The notes under the pieces are model-generated. The model saw only the letters and a program-made list of their open reading frames with translations, was not told the origin of the DNA and did not search any database. DNA of 36,974 nt from JAMCTM01 sp023473545 (GTDB taxonomy: Bacteria; Patescibacteriota; Microgenomatia; Levybacterales; UBA12049). The position numbers were made by a program, and so were the translations under genes. Below are positions 1 to 8,345 of this stretch, piece by piece (position 1 is the first letter of the stretch; each line of letters begins with the position of its first letter). Where the stretch lies: assembly GCA_023473545.1 (NCBI GenBank), contig JAMCXO010000011.1, positions 1 to 36,974 on the forward strand, in the 5' to 3' direction.

Positions 1-114
1 ACACCCAAAGGGTCAGAAACAAAAGCAATCCTTACTTCTCTTTTTGATACCTGGCAATTACAAAATCTTAATCCCTTTCAACAATGCAAACTTCTTTTAT
101 CTACGTGTCAGTAG
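1..114 (+). pseudogene. 3' end of a transposase-like ORF (partial at window edge)
   Basis: An open frame runs from base 1 to a TAG at 112-114 and gives 37 residues. It begins TPKGSETKAILTSLFDTW and ends NPFQQCKLLLSTCQ. The pattern 'TPKG-x3-AI..S...T....LNPF..C..LL' resembles the extreme C-terminus of IS66-type transposases, where a TPKGA-SAI segment is followed by a helix containing L-x-P and a leucine-rich end. Only the tail is visible, so the gene may be intact outside the window or a remnant. No terminal inverted repeat is recognisable between 115 and 184. The family call rests on a short motif remembered from that family and is tentative. Confidence 0.4.
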
Positions 115-143
115 TGTGAGTTCGTTCGATAATAAAGATAGAT

Positions 144-172
144 TTGACTTATCCTATAGTTAGTGCTAGAAT
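144..172 (+). promoter_or_regulatory. Sigma70-type promoter for the 670-aa gene
   Basis: TTGACT (144-149), 17-nt spacer ending in TGc, TAGAAT (167-172). The predicted transcription start is near 179, only about 6 nt before the ATG at 185, so the mRNA is almost leaderless and there is no Shine-Dalgarno sequence. Confidence 0.6.
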
Positions 173-184
173 AGTATTTCGTTT

Positions 185-2197
185 ATGAGAGAAAGAGATA
201 AAAATACATCTTCTAAATCAGGCGTATCCAATTCGTCAGGATCTATATTCCATAATGATATGCCAGTGAACCGATCTTATAAGTCAAGCGATATCTATAA
301 TAAAGAAAAGCTTGATCGTGAGAGTAGAGAACGAGTATTAGAGCTTAAAAGACTGCAAGATGGATTAAGGGGAGTAAAAATTAGGACATGTTCCGATGAA
401 GATGCTAGGCAACATCATTCATGGACTCAAACACAAGAAGACACATGGGCGGTTGCTGACTATTTAGCTTCTTTAGACGAGCCATATGCTGCCAGCGTTG
501 AAAGCTCTATGACGGGTAAAAAACCACTGACTGTAGGAGAATTTTGCCGCTATCAAGTTTTGGGTGTCGGAGGATGTCTTATAATTAGGGAAAATCTCAG
601 TAGGGAAATGCGCTATGCGCAAAGAGTGGGAGTTGCCGATATTATTAAGCCATATATAGATTTGCAGAAATTTACTCTTGGAGCAAGCGCTTTAGATATA
701 AAGATCAACGGGGTTTCTTGGGCTGATGTTTTGGATATTGCTCAAAGAAACGACGGGACAGCTTTGCAATATAAATTTTTAGTTGATGCCATGATTCTTC
801 TTCTGAAAATGTCTCATCAATCAATTTTTGAGGAAAATAATAAAGGTTTGTTTGGTCAATATCCTAACACTGCCAAACATATGATTGAGGGTTCAGCGAT
901 ATTAATAAAGGCTGGTATTTTAAGCAGTCCGGATGTAGTAGATAGTGAAATTTTCAATAATTCTGGAGTTGCAAAAAAAGTAGCTCAAAGAGGCAAAGAA
1001 TTCCTTTTGCGCGTAGGTAATATCCGTGAAAAAACATATAATAATGTTTTCAATCCCAATTCCCCAGAATTTCCTTGCCTGAAAGACACTTTGTCTTTCT
1101 ATCTCAAACAGGGGTTTAATGAAAGATATCTGGCGCTTTCTGTCTTAGGGATTGATAAGTATGATTTTGCCGTTTGGGCGTACAGAGCCGCTAAAAATTT
1201 TCAAAAGCAAGGAATAGAGGAAAGTTTCTACGAATCTTTGGCAGGCTTCATAGAAGAATATCTTAATTATGAGCCAACAGACAAAACTATTTTGCGGGAG
1301 GGAGACGCGGGAGACATTCTTGATGAGACCCAAACCGGAGATTTTTCTCCGGTTGAAATAGAATCAAGTTCGCTCGGGTTAATTATTTCCTCTATATTTT
1401 CAAAACAATCGCACAGAGTCTTTGCTGACATTAATCCTTTAATTATTGACTCGACCGGCTTGATCAAGCCTCAGGCTATTGCTGTTGTTTTTGATCAAAA
1501 CAGACCTCAGAAATTTGCGGTATTTCTTGATTGGGAAAACGATTTGGGAGAATCAACAGAGGTTAACCTTTATTTTGATACTAAGAAAAATTTGTTTGAC
1601 TGGAATTTTCTTAAAAGTCCTAACGACGAAGAGATGGGAGTTATTAGGGTCGCAATGCTAAAGGCAACGCGGGCTATTCTTCTTTCTATTCAAAGGCAGG
1701 CTTTAACAGATTATCAAAACAAAAAAGAGAGAAATTCGTCTTTGGCGCCTCACGAAGTTAAACCTAAGCAGAGGAGAGAACAAGTGACGGATGAGATATA
1801 TACACTGCGAAGGCAAATTAAAAGAGATAATGCGGAGAAGACACAAAATAACAGGCAAATAGACCCAAGAGGAGCGGATATGCCAAGAACCCAAGAGGCT
1901 ACTGTGAAAAAACAAATCTTATTGCCGGAGAAGGATAGGCTGCGGGGATTGTTGGAAGGCATTGATTTTAGCAAAAGAGATAATGTAGAGAGAGCCATAG
2001 ACAGATTTAACAACGAGGGGGTCGGTCAATTTACAAGAAAGCACGCGAGAGGCAACAACGGCGAGATTCTTTATACATTACGGGTGGGCAATATCAGGGT
2101 TCTTGTTTATGAAACAGAATCTTTAGAAGGAATTAGGCAGTTTGTGATAAAGGATATTGATTATAGGTCAAATGTCTACCGAAGGAATAAAATGTAA
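185..2197 (+). CDS. Hypothetical 670-aa protein with RelE/ParE-like C-terminal segment
   Basis: I do not recognise the main body of this protein. The first ~75 residues are polar and low in complexity (Ser/Lys/Arg rich, probably disordered). Residues ~85-500 look globular and mixed alpha/beta, with no signal peptide or membrane helix. Residues ~510-575 are again highly charged and linker-like. The last ~85 residues (from ~580) contain a charged helical part followed by a strand series with 'GEILYTLRVGNIRVLVYE' and end in 'DIDYRSNVYRR'. That strand-strand-RxxVY layout resembles the RelE/ParE fold, although these toxins are normally ~90-aa stand-alone proteins. The fusion could be a large toxin or an RNA-binding protein with a toxin-derived tail. 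It converges on the VKOR gene with 7 bp between the stop codons. The gene is visibly more AT-rich than 3500-5000, suggesting acquired DNA. ATG chosen from promoter spacing. Confidence 0.7.
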   Translation: MRERDKNTSSKSGVSNSSGSIFHNDMPVNRSYKSSDIYNKEKLDRESRERVLELKRLQDGLRGVKIRTCSDEDARQHHSWTQTQEDTWAVADYLASLDEPYAASVESSMTGKKPLTVGEFCRYQVLGVGGCLIIRENLSREMRYAQRVGVADIIKPYIDLQKFTLGASALDIKINGVSWADVLDIAQRNDGTALQYKFLVDAMILLLKMSHQSIFEENNKGLFGQYPNTAKHMIEGSAILIKAGILSSPDVVDSEIFNNSGVAKKVAQRGKEFLLRVGNIREKTYNNVFNPNSPEFPCLKDTLSFYLKQGFNERYLALSVLGIDKYDFAVWAYRAAKNFQKQGIEESFYESLAGFIEEYLNYEPTDKTILREGDAGDILDETQTGDFSPVEIESSSLGLIISSIFSKQSHRVFADINPLIIDSTGLIKPQAIAVVFDQNRPQKFAVFLDWENDLGESTEVNLYFDTKKNLFDWNFLKSPNDEEMGVIRVAMLKATRAILLSIQRQALTDYQNKKERNSSLAPHEVKPKQRREQVTDEIYTLRRQIKRDNAEKTQNNRQIDPRGADMPRTQEATVKKQILLPEKDRLRGLLEGIDFSKRDNVERAIDRFNNEGVGQFTRKHARGNNGEILYTLRVGNIRVLVYETESLEGIRQFVIKDIDYRSNVYRRNKM

Positions 2198-2204
2198 CCT
2201 AGCG

Positions 2205-2648
2205 TTAAATAATTAAGGACAGCAGAAACACCCCCAAGGCCATTAAATCGGAGAGTCCGCAGTATTGGCAGATTGCCTTCAAAATAAAAAGCTGGATAGA
2301 GAGATAGATCAGGGAAATAGCAAGACCTAATCCCGTAAGAAGCAATAGGGGTATCTTATATCGGACGGATTTTCCATAAATAAAAATAGAAGATAAGCCT
2401 ATCAGGATAAGATAATATAAAGAGCCTATCAGGGAGATAGGCAGGCCGAGGATAGTTGCGTATTTGCTGATCAGGACGGTTTCGCAGCCGTTAGTCAGAG
2501 AGCAGGAGGGAATGACGTTTTTGTAATGAAGAATTGTCAGGTAGGAAAGATCCAAGAAGCCCAAAAACGAGATAAACAAAAGGAGCAGTAAGAGCGCGGC
2601 AGGTGCCTTGTCTTTTTTCATTATTTGGCAAATCCTCAAAAAATTCAT
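2205..2648 (-). CDS. VKOR-family disulfide reoxidase (membrane)
   Basis: 147-aa integral membrane protein of the vitamin K epoxide reductase family, which reoxidises periplasmic DsbA-type thiol oxidases and passes electrons to quinone. Four or five hydrophobic helices are evident. The diagnostic residues are present: the loop cysteine pair C49 and C55, the conserved serine S61 in 'ISKYATILGLP', and the active-site C127-Q-Y-C130 at the start of the last helix. It lies 30 nt downstream of the DsbA-like gene on the same strand, the expected partner, so the two probably form an operon for oxidative folding of exported proteins. Start uncertain: ATG at 2648, or an internal ATG at 2621 (residue 10) with GAGG about 12 nt upstream. 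It has no fused thioredoxin domain, unlike many bacterial VKORs; the neighbouring gene supplies that function. Confidence 0.88.
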   Translation of the reverse strand: MNFLRICQIMKKDKAPAALLLLLLFISFLGFLDLSYLTILHYKNVIPSCSLTNGCETVLISKYATILGLPISLIGSLYYLILIGLSSIFIYGKSVRYKIPLLLLTGLGLAISLIYLSIQLFILKAICQYCGLSDLMALGVFLLSLII

Positions 2649-2678
2649 TCACTCGCTTTTTTGGGAAATCCCGAGAGA

Positions 2679-3443
2679 CTACTTGAGATATTTTTTAATT
2701 AAATTTTTAAACGCGTCATAACCTGGCGGATTCTGGATTTTAACGCCGTTTAGGAAAAAGGTAGGAGTTGAGTTAACGCCAACGGCAGAGCCTTTGTTTT
2801 CTTCGTTATTAATAAAAAGCTTGGCCTTTTCCGAAGCCATGTCTTTTTTAAAAAGATCAATATTGAGTCCGATTCTTCCGGCATAATCCACAAAGGTACT
2901 TTCGGCATTAGTGGAGTCGGCCCATGAAGTCTGGTTTTCAAAAAGGAGGTCATGCATCTGCCAGAATTTACCCTGCTGATTGGCGGCGTAGGCGGCTTCC
3001 GCTGAACTAAGGGCGTTTCGATGAATCTCGTTTAGAGGGAAAAAACGATAGACGAAAAGGATTCTGCCCTTGAAATGGGAGGTCAATTTCTTAACCAAGG
3101 GATAGTAGGCGCCGCAGGCGGGACACTGAAAATCCGCGTATTCGATAAGACTGACCTTGGCGTTTTTGTTGCCCATGGTGATATCGCTTTTTGAGATGGG
3201 CGGCGCCTTGATAGAGCTTTGCGGACTCGCCGAGCCTGAGCCGGAGATCAATACCAGGCCGATAACGCTGGCAATTATGATCAGGGGGACTCCGATAAAT
3301 AAAGCCAGGGTTTTGAGATTTTGTTTATGCTTGGCTTTCTTTTCTTCAAGAAGTCTCTCCTGATGCCTTTGTTCCTTGATCTCTCTTTTGGTTAGTTTTT
3401 CTTCCACGGAAAAAATCATCTCACATTTTTTGTTTTTAGACAA
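2679..3443 (-). CDS. Membrane-anchored DsbA-like thiol oxidoreductase
   Basis: 254-aa protein with a charged, coiled-coil-like cytoplasmic N-terminus (residues ~14-43, KLTKREIKEQ...), one membrane helix (~44-66) and an extracytoplasmic thioredoxin-fold domain (~85-254). The active site is C107-P-A-C110 within 'YADFQCPACGAYYP', and a cis-proline loop 'NSTPTFFLNG' lies near the C-terminus, as in the DsbA/BdbD group (Thioredoxin_4). Its role should be to introduce or shuffle disulfides in surface proteins, with reoxidation by the VKOR encoded just downstream. The longest frame begins with TTG at 3443; an ATG at 3419 is an alternative and the sequence does not decide between them. The upstream region is only 40 bp from the divergent ABC permease start, so the two promoters must overlap. 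Confidence 0.88.
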   Translation of the reverse strand: MSKNKKCEMIFSVEEKLTKREIKEQRHQERLLEEKKAKHKQNLKTLALFIGVPLIIIASVIGLVLISGSGSASPQSSIKAPPISKSDITMGNKNAKVSLIEYADFQCPACGAYYPLVKKLTSHFKGRILFVYRFFPLNEIHRNALSSAEAAYAANQQGKFWQMHDLLFENQTSWADSTNAESTFVDYAGRIGLNIDLFKKDMASEKAKLFINNEENKGSAVGVNSTPTFFLNGVKIQNPPGYDAFKNLIKKYLK

Positions 3444-3464
3444 GCCTTAAAATGTAAGATGTGG

Positions 3465-3470
3465 TATACT
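3465..3470 (+). promoter_or_regulatory. -10 box for the ABC transporter genes
   Basis: TATACT preceded by TGG, an extended -10 pattern. The predicted transcription start is around 3477, which places the in-frame TTG at 3472 upstream of the message and favours the GTG at 3484 as start codon. The -35 match is weak. Confidence 0.45.
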
Positions 3471-3483
3471 TTTGAAAGGCACG

Positions 3484-4296
3484 GTGGCTATTAAGACATA
3501 TCATAATCATTACCGTTTTAATTACACAACCTCTTTGAGGCGGCATTTTTCTTCTCTTGTCATAGTCATTCTGGTCATCCTGGCGATTCTTACTCTCGGA
3601 TTAAACTTTGCCATACCCAAGCAAGGCGTTAATCTGGCCAAGCCCTCTTTCCTTATTATTCTTGTCGCCAGTTTTAATACGCTTATTCGTTTATCAGTTG
3701 CCTATGCTATTGCCTTGGTTCTGGCTGTGCCGCTTGCCCTTTTTATAACCAAAAGCCCAAGGATTGAAACAACCTTTCTGCCGATAACCGATATTATCCA
3801 GTCGGTGCCGATACTGGCGTTTTTCCCGGTAATTGTTCTGGTTTTTGTAAAGATTGATTTTTTTGACGGGGCGGCAATTTTTATCCTGTTTATGTCCATG
3901 GTTTGGAATATTGTTTTCAGCCTTATCGGAGGCTTAAAGGCTATTCCTTCTGATATTAAATCCGCCGCCTGGATCTTTAAGGCAAGGGGATTTCGCAGGC
4001 TCTGGTTTGTTACCCTGCCCTCTATTTTTCCCGCGATTGTGACCGGTTCTTTTTTGGCATGGGGCCAGGGCTGGAATATACTAATCGTTGCCGAGGCCAT
4101 CCATAAATATATACCGAACGGCTCGTCCTCGCAGGATCTTTTCGGATTGGGCAGTCTTTTGGTTGATTCTTTTTCCAGGGGAGAAAATTCGGTGTTTCTG
4201 GCCTCTCTTGTTGCCATGATAGTTATCATCAGCTTCCTGAATCTTTTTGTCTGGCAGAGGCTTTTGGTTCTGGCGGAAAGGTATAAATTTGACTGA
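3484..4296 (+). CDS. ABC transporter permease, NitT/TauT (SsuC/TauC) type
   Basis: About 270 residues with a basic cytoplasmic start and about six hydrophobic helices, the size and layout of the permease subunit in nitrate/sulfonate/taurine importers. The cytoplasmic EAA-type loop is visible as 'AAWIFKARGFRRLWFVTLPSIFPAIVTG', including the conserved glycine and the LP-x2-P-x2 segment that contacts the ATPase. The ATPase gene follows with an 8-nt overlap, so they are translated together. No substrate-binding protein gene lies beside them, so the substrate cannot be stated. Start: GTG 3484, because the promoter -10 box at 3465-3470 makes the longer TTG start at 3472 unlikely. The longer frame would add four residues. 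Confidence 0.85.
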   Translation: MAIKTYHNHYRFNYTTSLRRHFSSLVIVILVILAILTLGLNFAIPKQGVNLAKPSFLIILVASFNTLIRLSVAYAIALVLAVPLALFITKSPRIETTFLPITDIIQSVPILAFFPVIVLVFVKIDFFDGAAIFILFMSMVWNIVFSLIGGLKAIPSDIKSAAWIFKARGFRRLWFVTLPSIFPAIVTGSFLAWGQGWNILIVAEAIHKYIPNGSSSQDLFGLGSLLVDSFSRGENSVFLASLVAMIVIISFLNLFVWQRLLVLAERYKFD

Positions 4297-4993
4297 TATT
4301 ATTGTCCTTGACCATGTTAGCAAGTTTTATTCTCCCTTAAGAAACAGGGCGGTTTTTGATTTGTCTCTTAAAATCCGCGAGGGAGAATTTTTCTGTCTGG
4401 CGGGACAATCCGGATCGGGAAAATCCACCATTTTAAAATTAATCGCCGGCATTGAAAAGCCGTCCCAGGGGAAGGTGGCCGCTCCGGAGAATATCGGCAT
4501 GGTTTTTCAGCTCGGAGCCCTTCTTCCCTGGCTGACAGTTAGCGAAAACGCCGCCTTTGGATTAAAAATGAAAGGCGCCAACAAAACAAAAATCAAAGAG
4601 ACCACCCATAAATATTTGGAGCTGGTTGGCCTAAAAGAATACCGTAAAAAATATCCCAGGGAACTTTCGGGCGGACAAAGGCAGAGGGTAGGCATTGCCA
4701 GGGCGCTTGCGGTGGAACCGCCGGTTTTGCTTTTGGATGAGCCTTTTTCATCGCTTGATTTCCTGACAACAGAGGAACTGCATAAGGATCTGCTGGACAT
4801 TTGGAAAATGACAAAAAAGACCATCGTTATGGTGTCGCATTTAATGGAAGAGGCGGTAATGCTCGCGGACAGGGTTGGGGTGATGAAGGAGGGAAGACTC
4901 GGCGCGGTTCTGGAGGTAGGCCTGCCCAGGCCCAGAAGCTATAAAAAGGAGGAGTTTGCGAGGGAGGTTGAGAGGATAAGAAAGACGATTTAG
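4289..4993 (+). CDS. ABC transporter ATPase, NitT/TauT (SsuB/TauB) type
   Basis: A 234-residue ABC nucleotide-binding domain. Walker A 'GQSGSGKST', Q-loop 'MVFQLGALLPWLTV', signature 'LSGGQRQRVGIARALA', Walker B 'PVLLLDEPFSSLD' and the switch histidine in 'MVSHLMEEAVMLADRV' are all intact, so it should hydrolyse ATP. Spacing and wording match the SsuB/TauB/NrtD group, the partner expected for the preceding permease. The frame is open back to 4247, but a TTG at 4289 preceded by GGAAAGG with ~7-nt spacing fits better and gives a short overlap with the permease stop (TGA ending at 4296). The pair probably forms a two-gene operon. Confidence 0.88.
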   Translation: MTDIIVLDHVSKFYSPLRNRAVFDLSLKIREGEFFCLAGQSGSGKSTILKLIAGIEKPSQGKVAAPENIGMVFQLGALLPWLTVSENAAFGLKMKGANKTKIKETTHKYLELVGLKEYRKKYPRELSGGQRQRVGIARALAVEPPVLLLDEPFSSLDFLTTEELHKDLLDIWKMTKKTIVMVSHLMEEAVMLADRVGVMKEGRLGAVLEVGLPRPRSYKKEEFAREVERIRKTI

Positions 4994-5020
4994 TTGCTTT
5001 TCTGCTTGGAAAAATAGTTT

Positions 5021-6586
5021 TTAAAAAGTATTTTTCTTCATCGCTAGCATTTGGAGCGACATATCAGATATATTGTGTTGGGAAATTACTGTTCTTACTC
5101 TTTTAGCTTCTTCTATATAGGTTTGAGCTGCCGCTGTATCTCCTTTACGTACTTGAGCAAGAGCAAGACGTTCTAAATAAATAGGTATTGCCATAGTAGC
5201 TACGAATGAATTAAAACTTGCTTTTTTACTAGAGCCAGTAACTTCTCTCCATATTGCATTAGCTTCTTGTGTTGGCTCTAAAGCCCAAGATAACCCATCT
5301 TGATTACTTGGTACAGCAGCTAAGACATGCCCCTTTCCAATTCCTCTTTCTGCCATAAATCTTTTTATAAGTTCTGATGCCTTTTGCTGGTTACTGGTAC
5401 TAATATATAAAACCATATCATCTGTTCTTTTTTCTAATCCGGCAGGACTTACACATTTGCCTGAGAAATCAATATCTGCATCATACATGGTTAGACATAA
5501 GTCAACAAAGCATCTTTGTAGTGCCTGAGTTTCATTAGGAGCTAAGGTAAGATAGGCTCTTGTAAGTTGTTCATTAGGATTTTTATAATGAGAACTGGAT
5601 TTATTAAAATAAAAGAGGTGGTCTCTTCCGGCATTGGTATCTCCTTGAAAATGAAAACCATCTGTGCCTGATTGCCTATCAATTCCAAAAGTAAGTCTGT
5701 TATCACCACCATTAAGCCTAGCTTGTAGTTGTTGTTTTACATAATCAGAATAATCCTGTCTGGCTATTTTTCCTGCGTCAACTATCCTTTTGGCTTCTTC
5801 TGCGGAAGCAGGACGTTGATACCCCTGTCTTGTTATTAAATCTTCATATACTTTTGCAACCGCCTTCCCCGCAAGTGTAGGGGTATCGTTCTCACCAAAC
5901 ATATTCGTTACAACTGGCGTAATCAGCTCGTTGGGTTTTGGCGGATTTTGTTCATTTAATTGAAATGTATTTCCAATTTGTTCAAAGTCCATTATTTGGC
6001 TAGCAGTTCTTGCTTCTGTTGGGGTTGTGAGCGTTGTTGCTTGATTTTCTTGTTTCGTTTGCGTGGCATCTGTGCTATTAGCTGATTCTATAATAGTTGT
6101 TATACCAAGGTACGCGCCTTGTCCATCAACTCTTGGCATTACTGTTGCTTTATAATCAGTTCCTTGGGCGTGTTTATGACTTGCTAAACGACCTTCATAT
6201 AGATCCGCATTTAACGCTAGTGGTTGTCCCTGGAGCGTAAGCCATTCGGGTTGACCATTTTGGCCCATCCTAACATACATAATTAAATCCTCAGAGATAG
6301 ATGCTTCCTGCGGGTTTTCATAAGTCATACGAAAACGTTTTGGCTCGTATCCTCTTGTATCAATTAGTATTTCCTCAAATCCAGAACGTTTTCCCTCTTC
6401 TCCTTGCTCCGACCTCATTTCTATATTGCGAACTTCTTCTACCCGTTGCCTGTTATATGCCTGTCCTTCCGGTGGTTGTAAATCACCTCTGATTCTTTGA
6501 GATTTTTCAATGCGTATTTTTGCTTGCTGAAATGCTTGAGTTTCTAAACTTTGCCTTGGTAATTCCTGAATTGCTGCGTCCGCCAT
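5021..6586 (-). CDS. Hypothetical 521-aa protein, possible HopA1-like C-terminal domain
   Basis: No signal peptide or membrane helix. Residues 1-75 are charged and Gln-rich and residues ~180-230 are Thr/Gln/Asn-rich, both probably flexible. Residues ~75-175 form a beta-rich module. The C-terminal half (~320-440) has a pattern I associate with HopA1-type domains (type III effector HopA1 and proteins fused to lanthipeptide synthetases): 'AYLTLAPNETQALQRCFVDL', a central 'DFSGKCV...EKRTDDMVLYIS' and a later helix. That resemblance is from memory and weak. The segment 'NADLYEGRL' resembles 'RPDVYEGKL' in the neighbouring 200-aa protein, hinting at a shared module. It is the last of three minus-strand unknown genes and converges on the ABC ATPase gene. 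Usage is AT-rich compared with flanking housekeeping genes. Confidence 0.72.
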   Translation of the reverse strand: MADAAIQELPRQSLETQAFQQAKIRIEKSQRIRGDLQPPEGQAYNRQRVEEVRNIEMRSEQGEEGKRSGFEEILIDTRGYEPKRFRMTYENPQEASISEDLIMYVRMGQNGQPEWLTLQGQPLALNADLYEGRLASHKHAQGTDYKATVMPRVDGQGAYLGITTIIESANSTDATQTKQENQATTLTTPTEARTASQIMDFEQIGNTFQLNEQNPPKPNELITPVVTNMFGENDTPTLAGKAVAKVYEDLITRQGYQRPASAEEAKRIVDAGKIARQDYSDYVKQQLQARLNGGDNRLTFGIDRQSGTDGFHFQGDTNAGRDHLFYFNKSSSHYKNPNEQLTRAYLTLAPNETQALQRCFVDLCLTMYDADIDFSGKCVSPAGLEKRTDDMVLYISTSNQQKASELIKRFMAERGIGKGHVLAAVPSNQDGLSWALEPTQEANAIWREVTGSSKKASFNSFVATMAIPIYLERLALAQVRKGDTAAAQTYIEEAKRVRTVISQHNISDMSLQMLAMKKNTF

Positions 6587-6881
6587 ATTTGCTTCTTATA
6601 GAATAACATAAGGGAATGTATTTTTGCACAGTTTATATTTATTTATACAACAGACGATTAAAATTGGTTTATTACATTCAGAGCAAACCTTAAAGAAGCA
6701 CAGGCGAATGTTGTAAAAGATAAGAAAGTCTTGTCTTGTCAATTAAATTCACCATTCAATAAGTTTGTGAAAAATGCTGAGCTCCTATACAGCCTCGCTG
6801 AAACAATTATCTCACACCGGAATTATAAAATACTTGATGAGCGGTTGCTCCGATTGGAGGAAGAGTATAGCAACACTAGTT
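6587..6881 (-). other. 295-bp intergenic region with overlapping hairpins
   Basis: No convincing gene. Near 6839-6859 two short inverted repeats overlap: GAGC-ggtt-GCTC (6839-6850) and CTCC-gatt-GGAG (6848-6859). They share an arm and are mutually exclusive. They lie just downstream of the 200-aa gene on the minus strand and could help end its transcript, but no T-run follows. The promoter of the 521-aa gene is probably near 6600-6650 (a TATTCT box lies ~20 nt before its ATG). Confidence 0.35.
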
Positions 6882-7484
6882 TTAACCTCTTCGAGCTGCT
6901 GCTTCTGCTGCTTCTATCTCAGCTCTCAAAAATTCGATATGTCTTGGAACATATTGTTTATGCTTACCGATTGCGTACCAAACTTCCGGAAGCGCTTCTC
7001 CAAACTCCGCTGCAACTCTCTCCACAGTTGAACGTGGAGCGTTCAGTTTGACATTTTGACCTTTCCAATGAACTCTATTTTCTAACTCTGCCGTTTCAAA
7101 AGCTCTTCCGTCAAATCTTACTCCAGTCTCAGGAAACATAAATATTTGTGCGTCTCCTGTAAGTTTGCCTTCATATACATCAGGTCTGAAAAACATTTCC
7201 ATAAATCGAAGATATTCGCCGCCTTCAACTGGTGACGCTTCTCGCCATTGCCATCTGTAGGTATTTTCATCTTGTACTAGCTTCAAGGGACTTTTGGGTT
7301 CTTCACCTGCCCGCGCCTCTGATTCTTTTCCGAATGTGTTTACAGTGAATTCGCCTGCTGCATCATGTAAAGCAGAGAACCATCTGGATAATAGAAGTTC
7401 TTCAGGAGATGGAAGAACTAATCTTCTTTCAGCTTCAGGAACTGCTTGTTCCTCGTCGCCTGTTGTGCGTTCATGATTTGCCAT
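6882..7484 (-). CDS. Hypothetical 200-aa protein
   Basis: I do not recognise this protein. It is soluble and acidic at the start (residues 1-25), with a helical Ala/Glu-rich C-terminus ('FLRAEIEAAEAAARRG'). Residues ~60-150 alternate aromatic and charged residues in a beta-like pattern ('YRWQWREASPVEGGEYLRF', 'RPDVYEGKLTG'). The YEGKL segment resembles one in the next protein downstream (5021-6586), which may mean a common domain. The start is well supported: GAGGTG lies 8 nt before the ATG. It sits between two other unknown minus-strand genes, with gaps of 119 and 295 bp, so separate transcripts are possible. Confidence 0.68.
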   Translation of the reverse strand: MANHERTTGDEEQAVPEAERRLVLPSPEELLLSRWFSALHDAAGEFTVNTFGKESEARAGEEPKSPLKLVQDENTYRWQWREASPVEGGEYLRFMEMFFRPDVYEGKLTGDAQIFMFPETGVRFDGRAFETAELENRVHWKGQNVKLNAPRSTVERVAAEFGEALPEVWYAIGKHKQYVPRHIEFLRAEIEAAEAAARRG

Positions 7485-7567
7485 AATTCTTCACCTCATT
7501 TACTGGACAGTTTGATATATTTTGTATTATTATACTATAACCTTGCAAGTTCTGTGGCGAGGCTGTC

Positions 7568-7582
7568 CCGCCTTTCAGGCGG
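7568..7582 (-). terminator. Hairpin downstream of the 226-aa gene
   Basis: CCGCCT-ttc-AGGCGG is a perfect 6-bp stem with a 3-nt loop, 22 nt after the stop of the minus-strand gene at 7604. A second GGCGG copy at 7592-7596 could form a competing pair. There is no T-run, so this may be a 3'-end stabiliser rather than an intrinsic terminator. Confidence 0.35.
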
Positions 7583-7603
7583 AAGAGCACAGGCGGACAT
7601 ATT

Positions 7604-8284
7604 TTATTGGACTAATTGCATACCCATTCCAAAATCAATACTTCCATTTGCGGTTAGGGAAGTAGGCTCAATTAGTATTTCATGTTGTCTTATGCTTTTG
7701 GGGACACTTGGGTTACTAGGATTAGTTCCTTTTAAATAACATTCTCCTTTAATTGCATCTTCTGACATAGATCGTTGGACAAGTTGGTCGTATGGAACTT
7801 CCCAACCTGGATTATCTGAATTAGGAGTTAGTCTGTTTCTCATTAGTATTGCCTGTCGTTCAGTTCCTGAAAGTGCTGATATTGGTAAATCTAAAACAGC
7901 AATAGTTGGTTTATTTATAAACCTTTTGCGTTCAAGCCAGTAAAATACCTCTTGCGGGGTAGCAAATACAGGTAATCCTGGGACTCGTGTGCCATAAATT
8001 TCATTAATTCGGTAAGGAGAAAACTGCGCAAAGGATAGGTTAGTCTCAAATATTCCATACTGCCTAATCCTTTCTGGGTCAGTTCCTTCAAACATCCACT
8101 CGCCATTTACATTTTTACCAGCACCGGTAATGGCTCTATAAAGTTGTATTCTAGGTTCATCTCCAGCCCTTTCTTTTCTGGTTGTTAAGATAAGTTCACG
8201 CAGTTGCGCTGCCTGCGTTTGTCTATTTGTTGCTGATGTCGCATCCAACTGAAATGGTCTATATTCTGCGCTTTGGTCTGTCAT
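7604..8284 (-). CDS. Hypothetical 226-aa protein
   Basis: I do not recognise this protein. It has no signal peptide or membrane helix. The start is Gln/Thr-rich, followed from residue ~45 by a compact domain beginning 'IQLYRAITGAGKNVNG' and containing 'FAQFSPYRINEIYGTRVPG', 'FYWLERKRF', 'PTIAVLDLPISALSG' and 'GWEVPYDQLVQRSM'. The alternation of an LYR strand, aromatic turns and a late acidic strand ('QHEILIEPTSL') is loosely reminiscent of ADP-ribosyltransferase-like or other small enzyme domains, but no catalytic triad can be assigned. An extended -10 box (TGcTATTCT) ends ~14 nt before the ATG. It lies 60 bp beyond the 3' end of tRNA-Pro on the same strand, a common position for acquired genes, although I found no att-like duplication. 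Confidence 0.66.
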   Translation of the reverse strand: MTDQSAEYRPFQLDATSATNRQTQAAQLRELILTTRKERAGDEPRIQLYRAITGAGKNVNGEWMFEGTDPERIRQYGIFETNLSFAQFSPYRINEIYGTRVPGLPVFATPQEVFYWLERKRFINKPTIAVLDLPISALSGTERQAILMRNRLTPNSDNPGWEVPYDQLVQRSMSEDAIKGECYLKGTNPSNPSVPKSIRQHEILIEPTSLTANGSIDFGMGMQLVQ

Positions 8285-8345
8285 ATTGTTTCAAAATTAG
8301 AATAGCATAATTTTGAGACTATGCATAATATGCTGAATTGTTGTC

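Noticed and set aside
6731..7051. Plus-strand 106-codon frame upstream of and overlapping the 200-aa gene
   Set aside because: Leucine-rich shadow of the minus-strand gene; no start signal and no domain.
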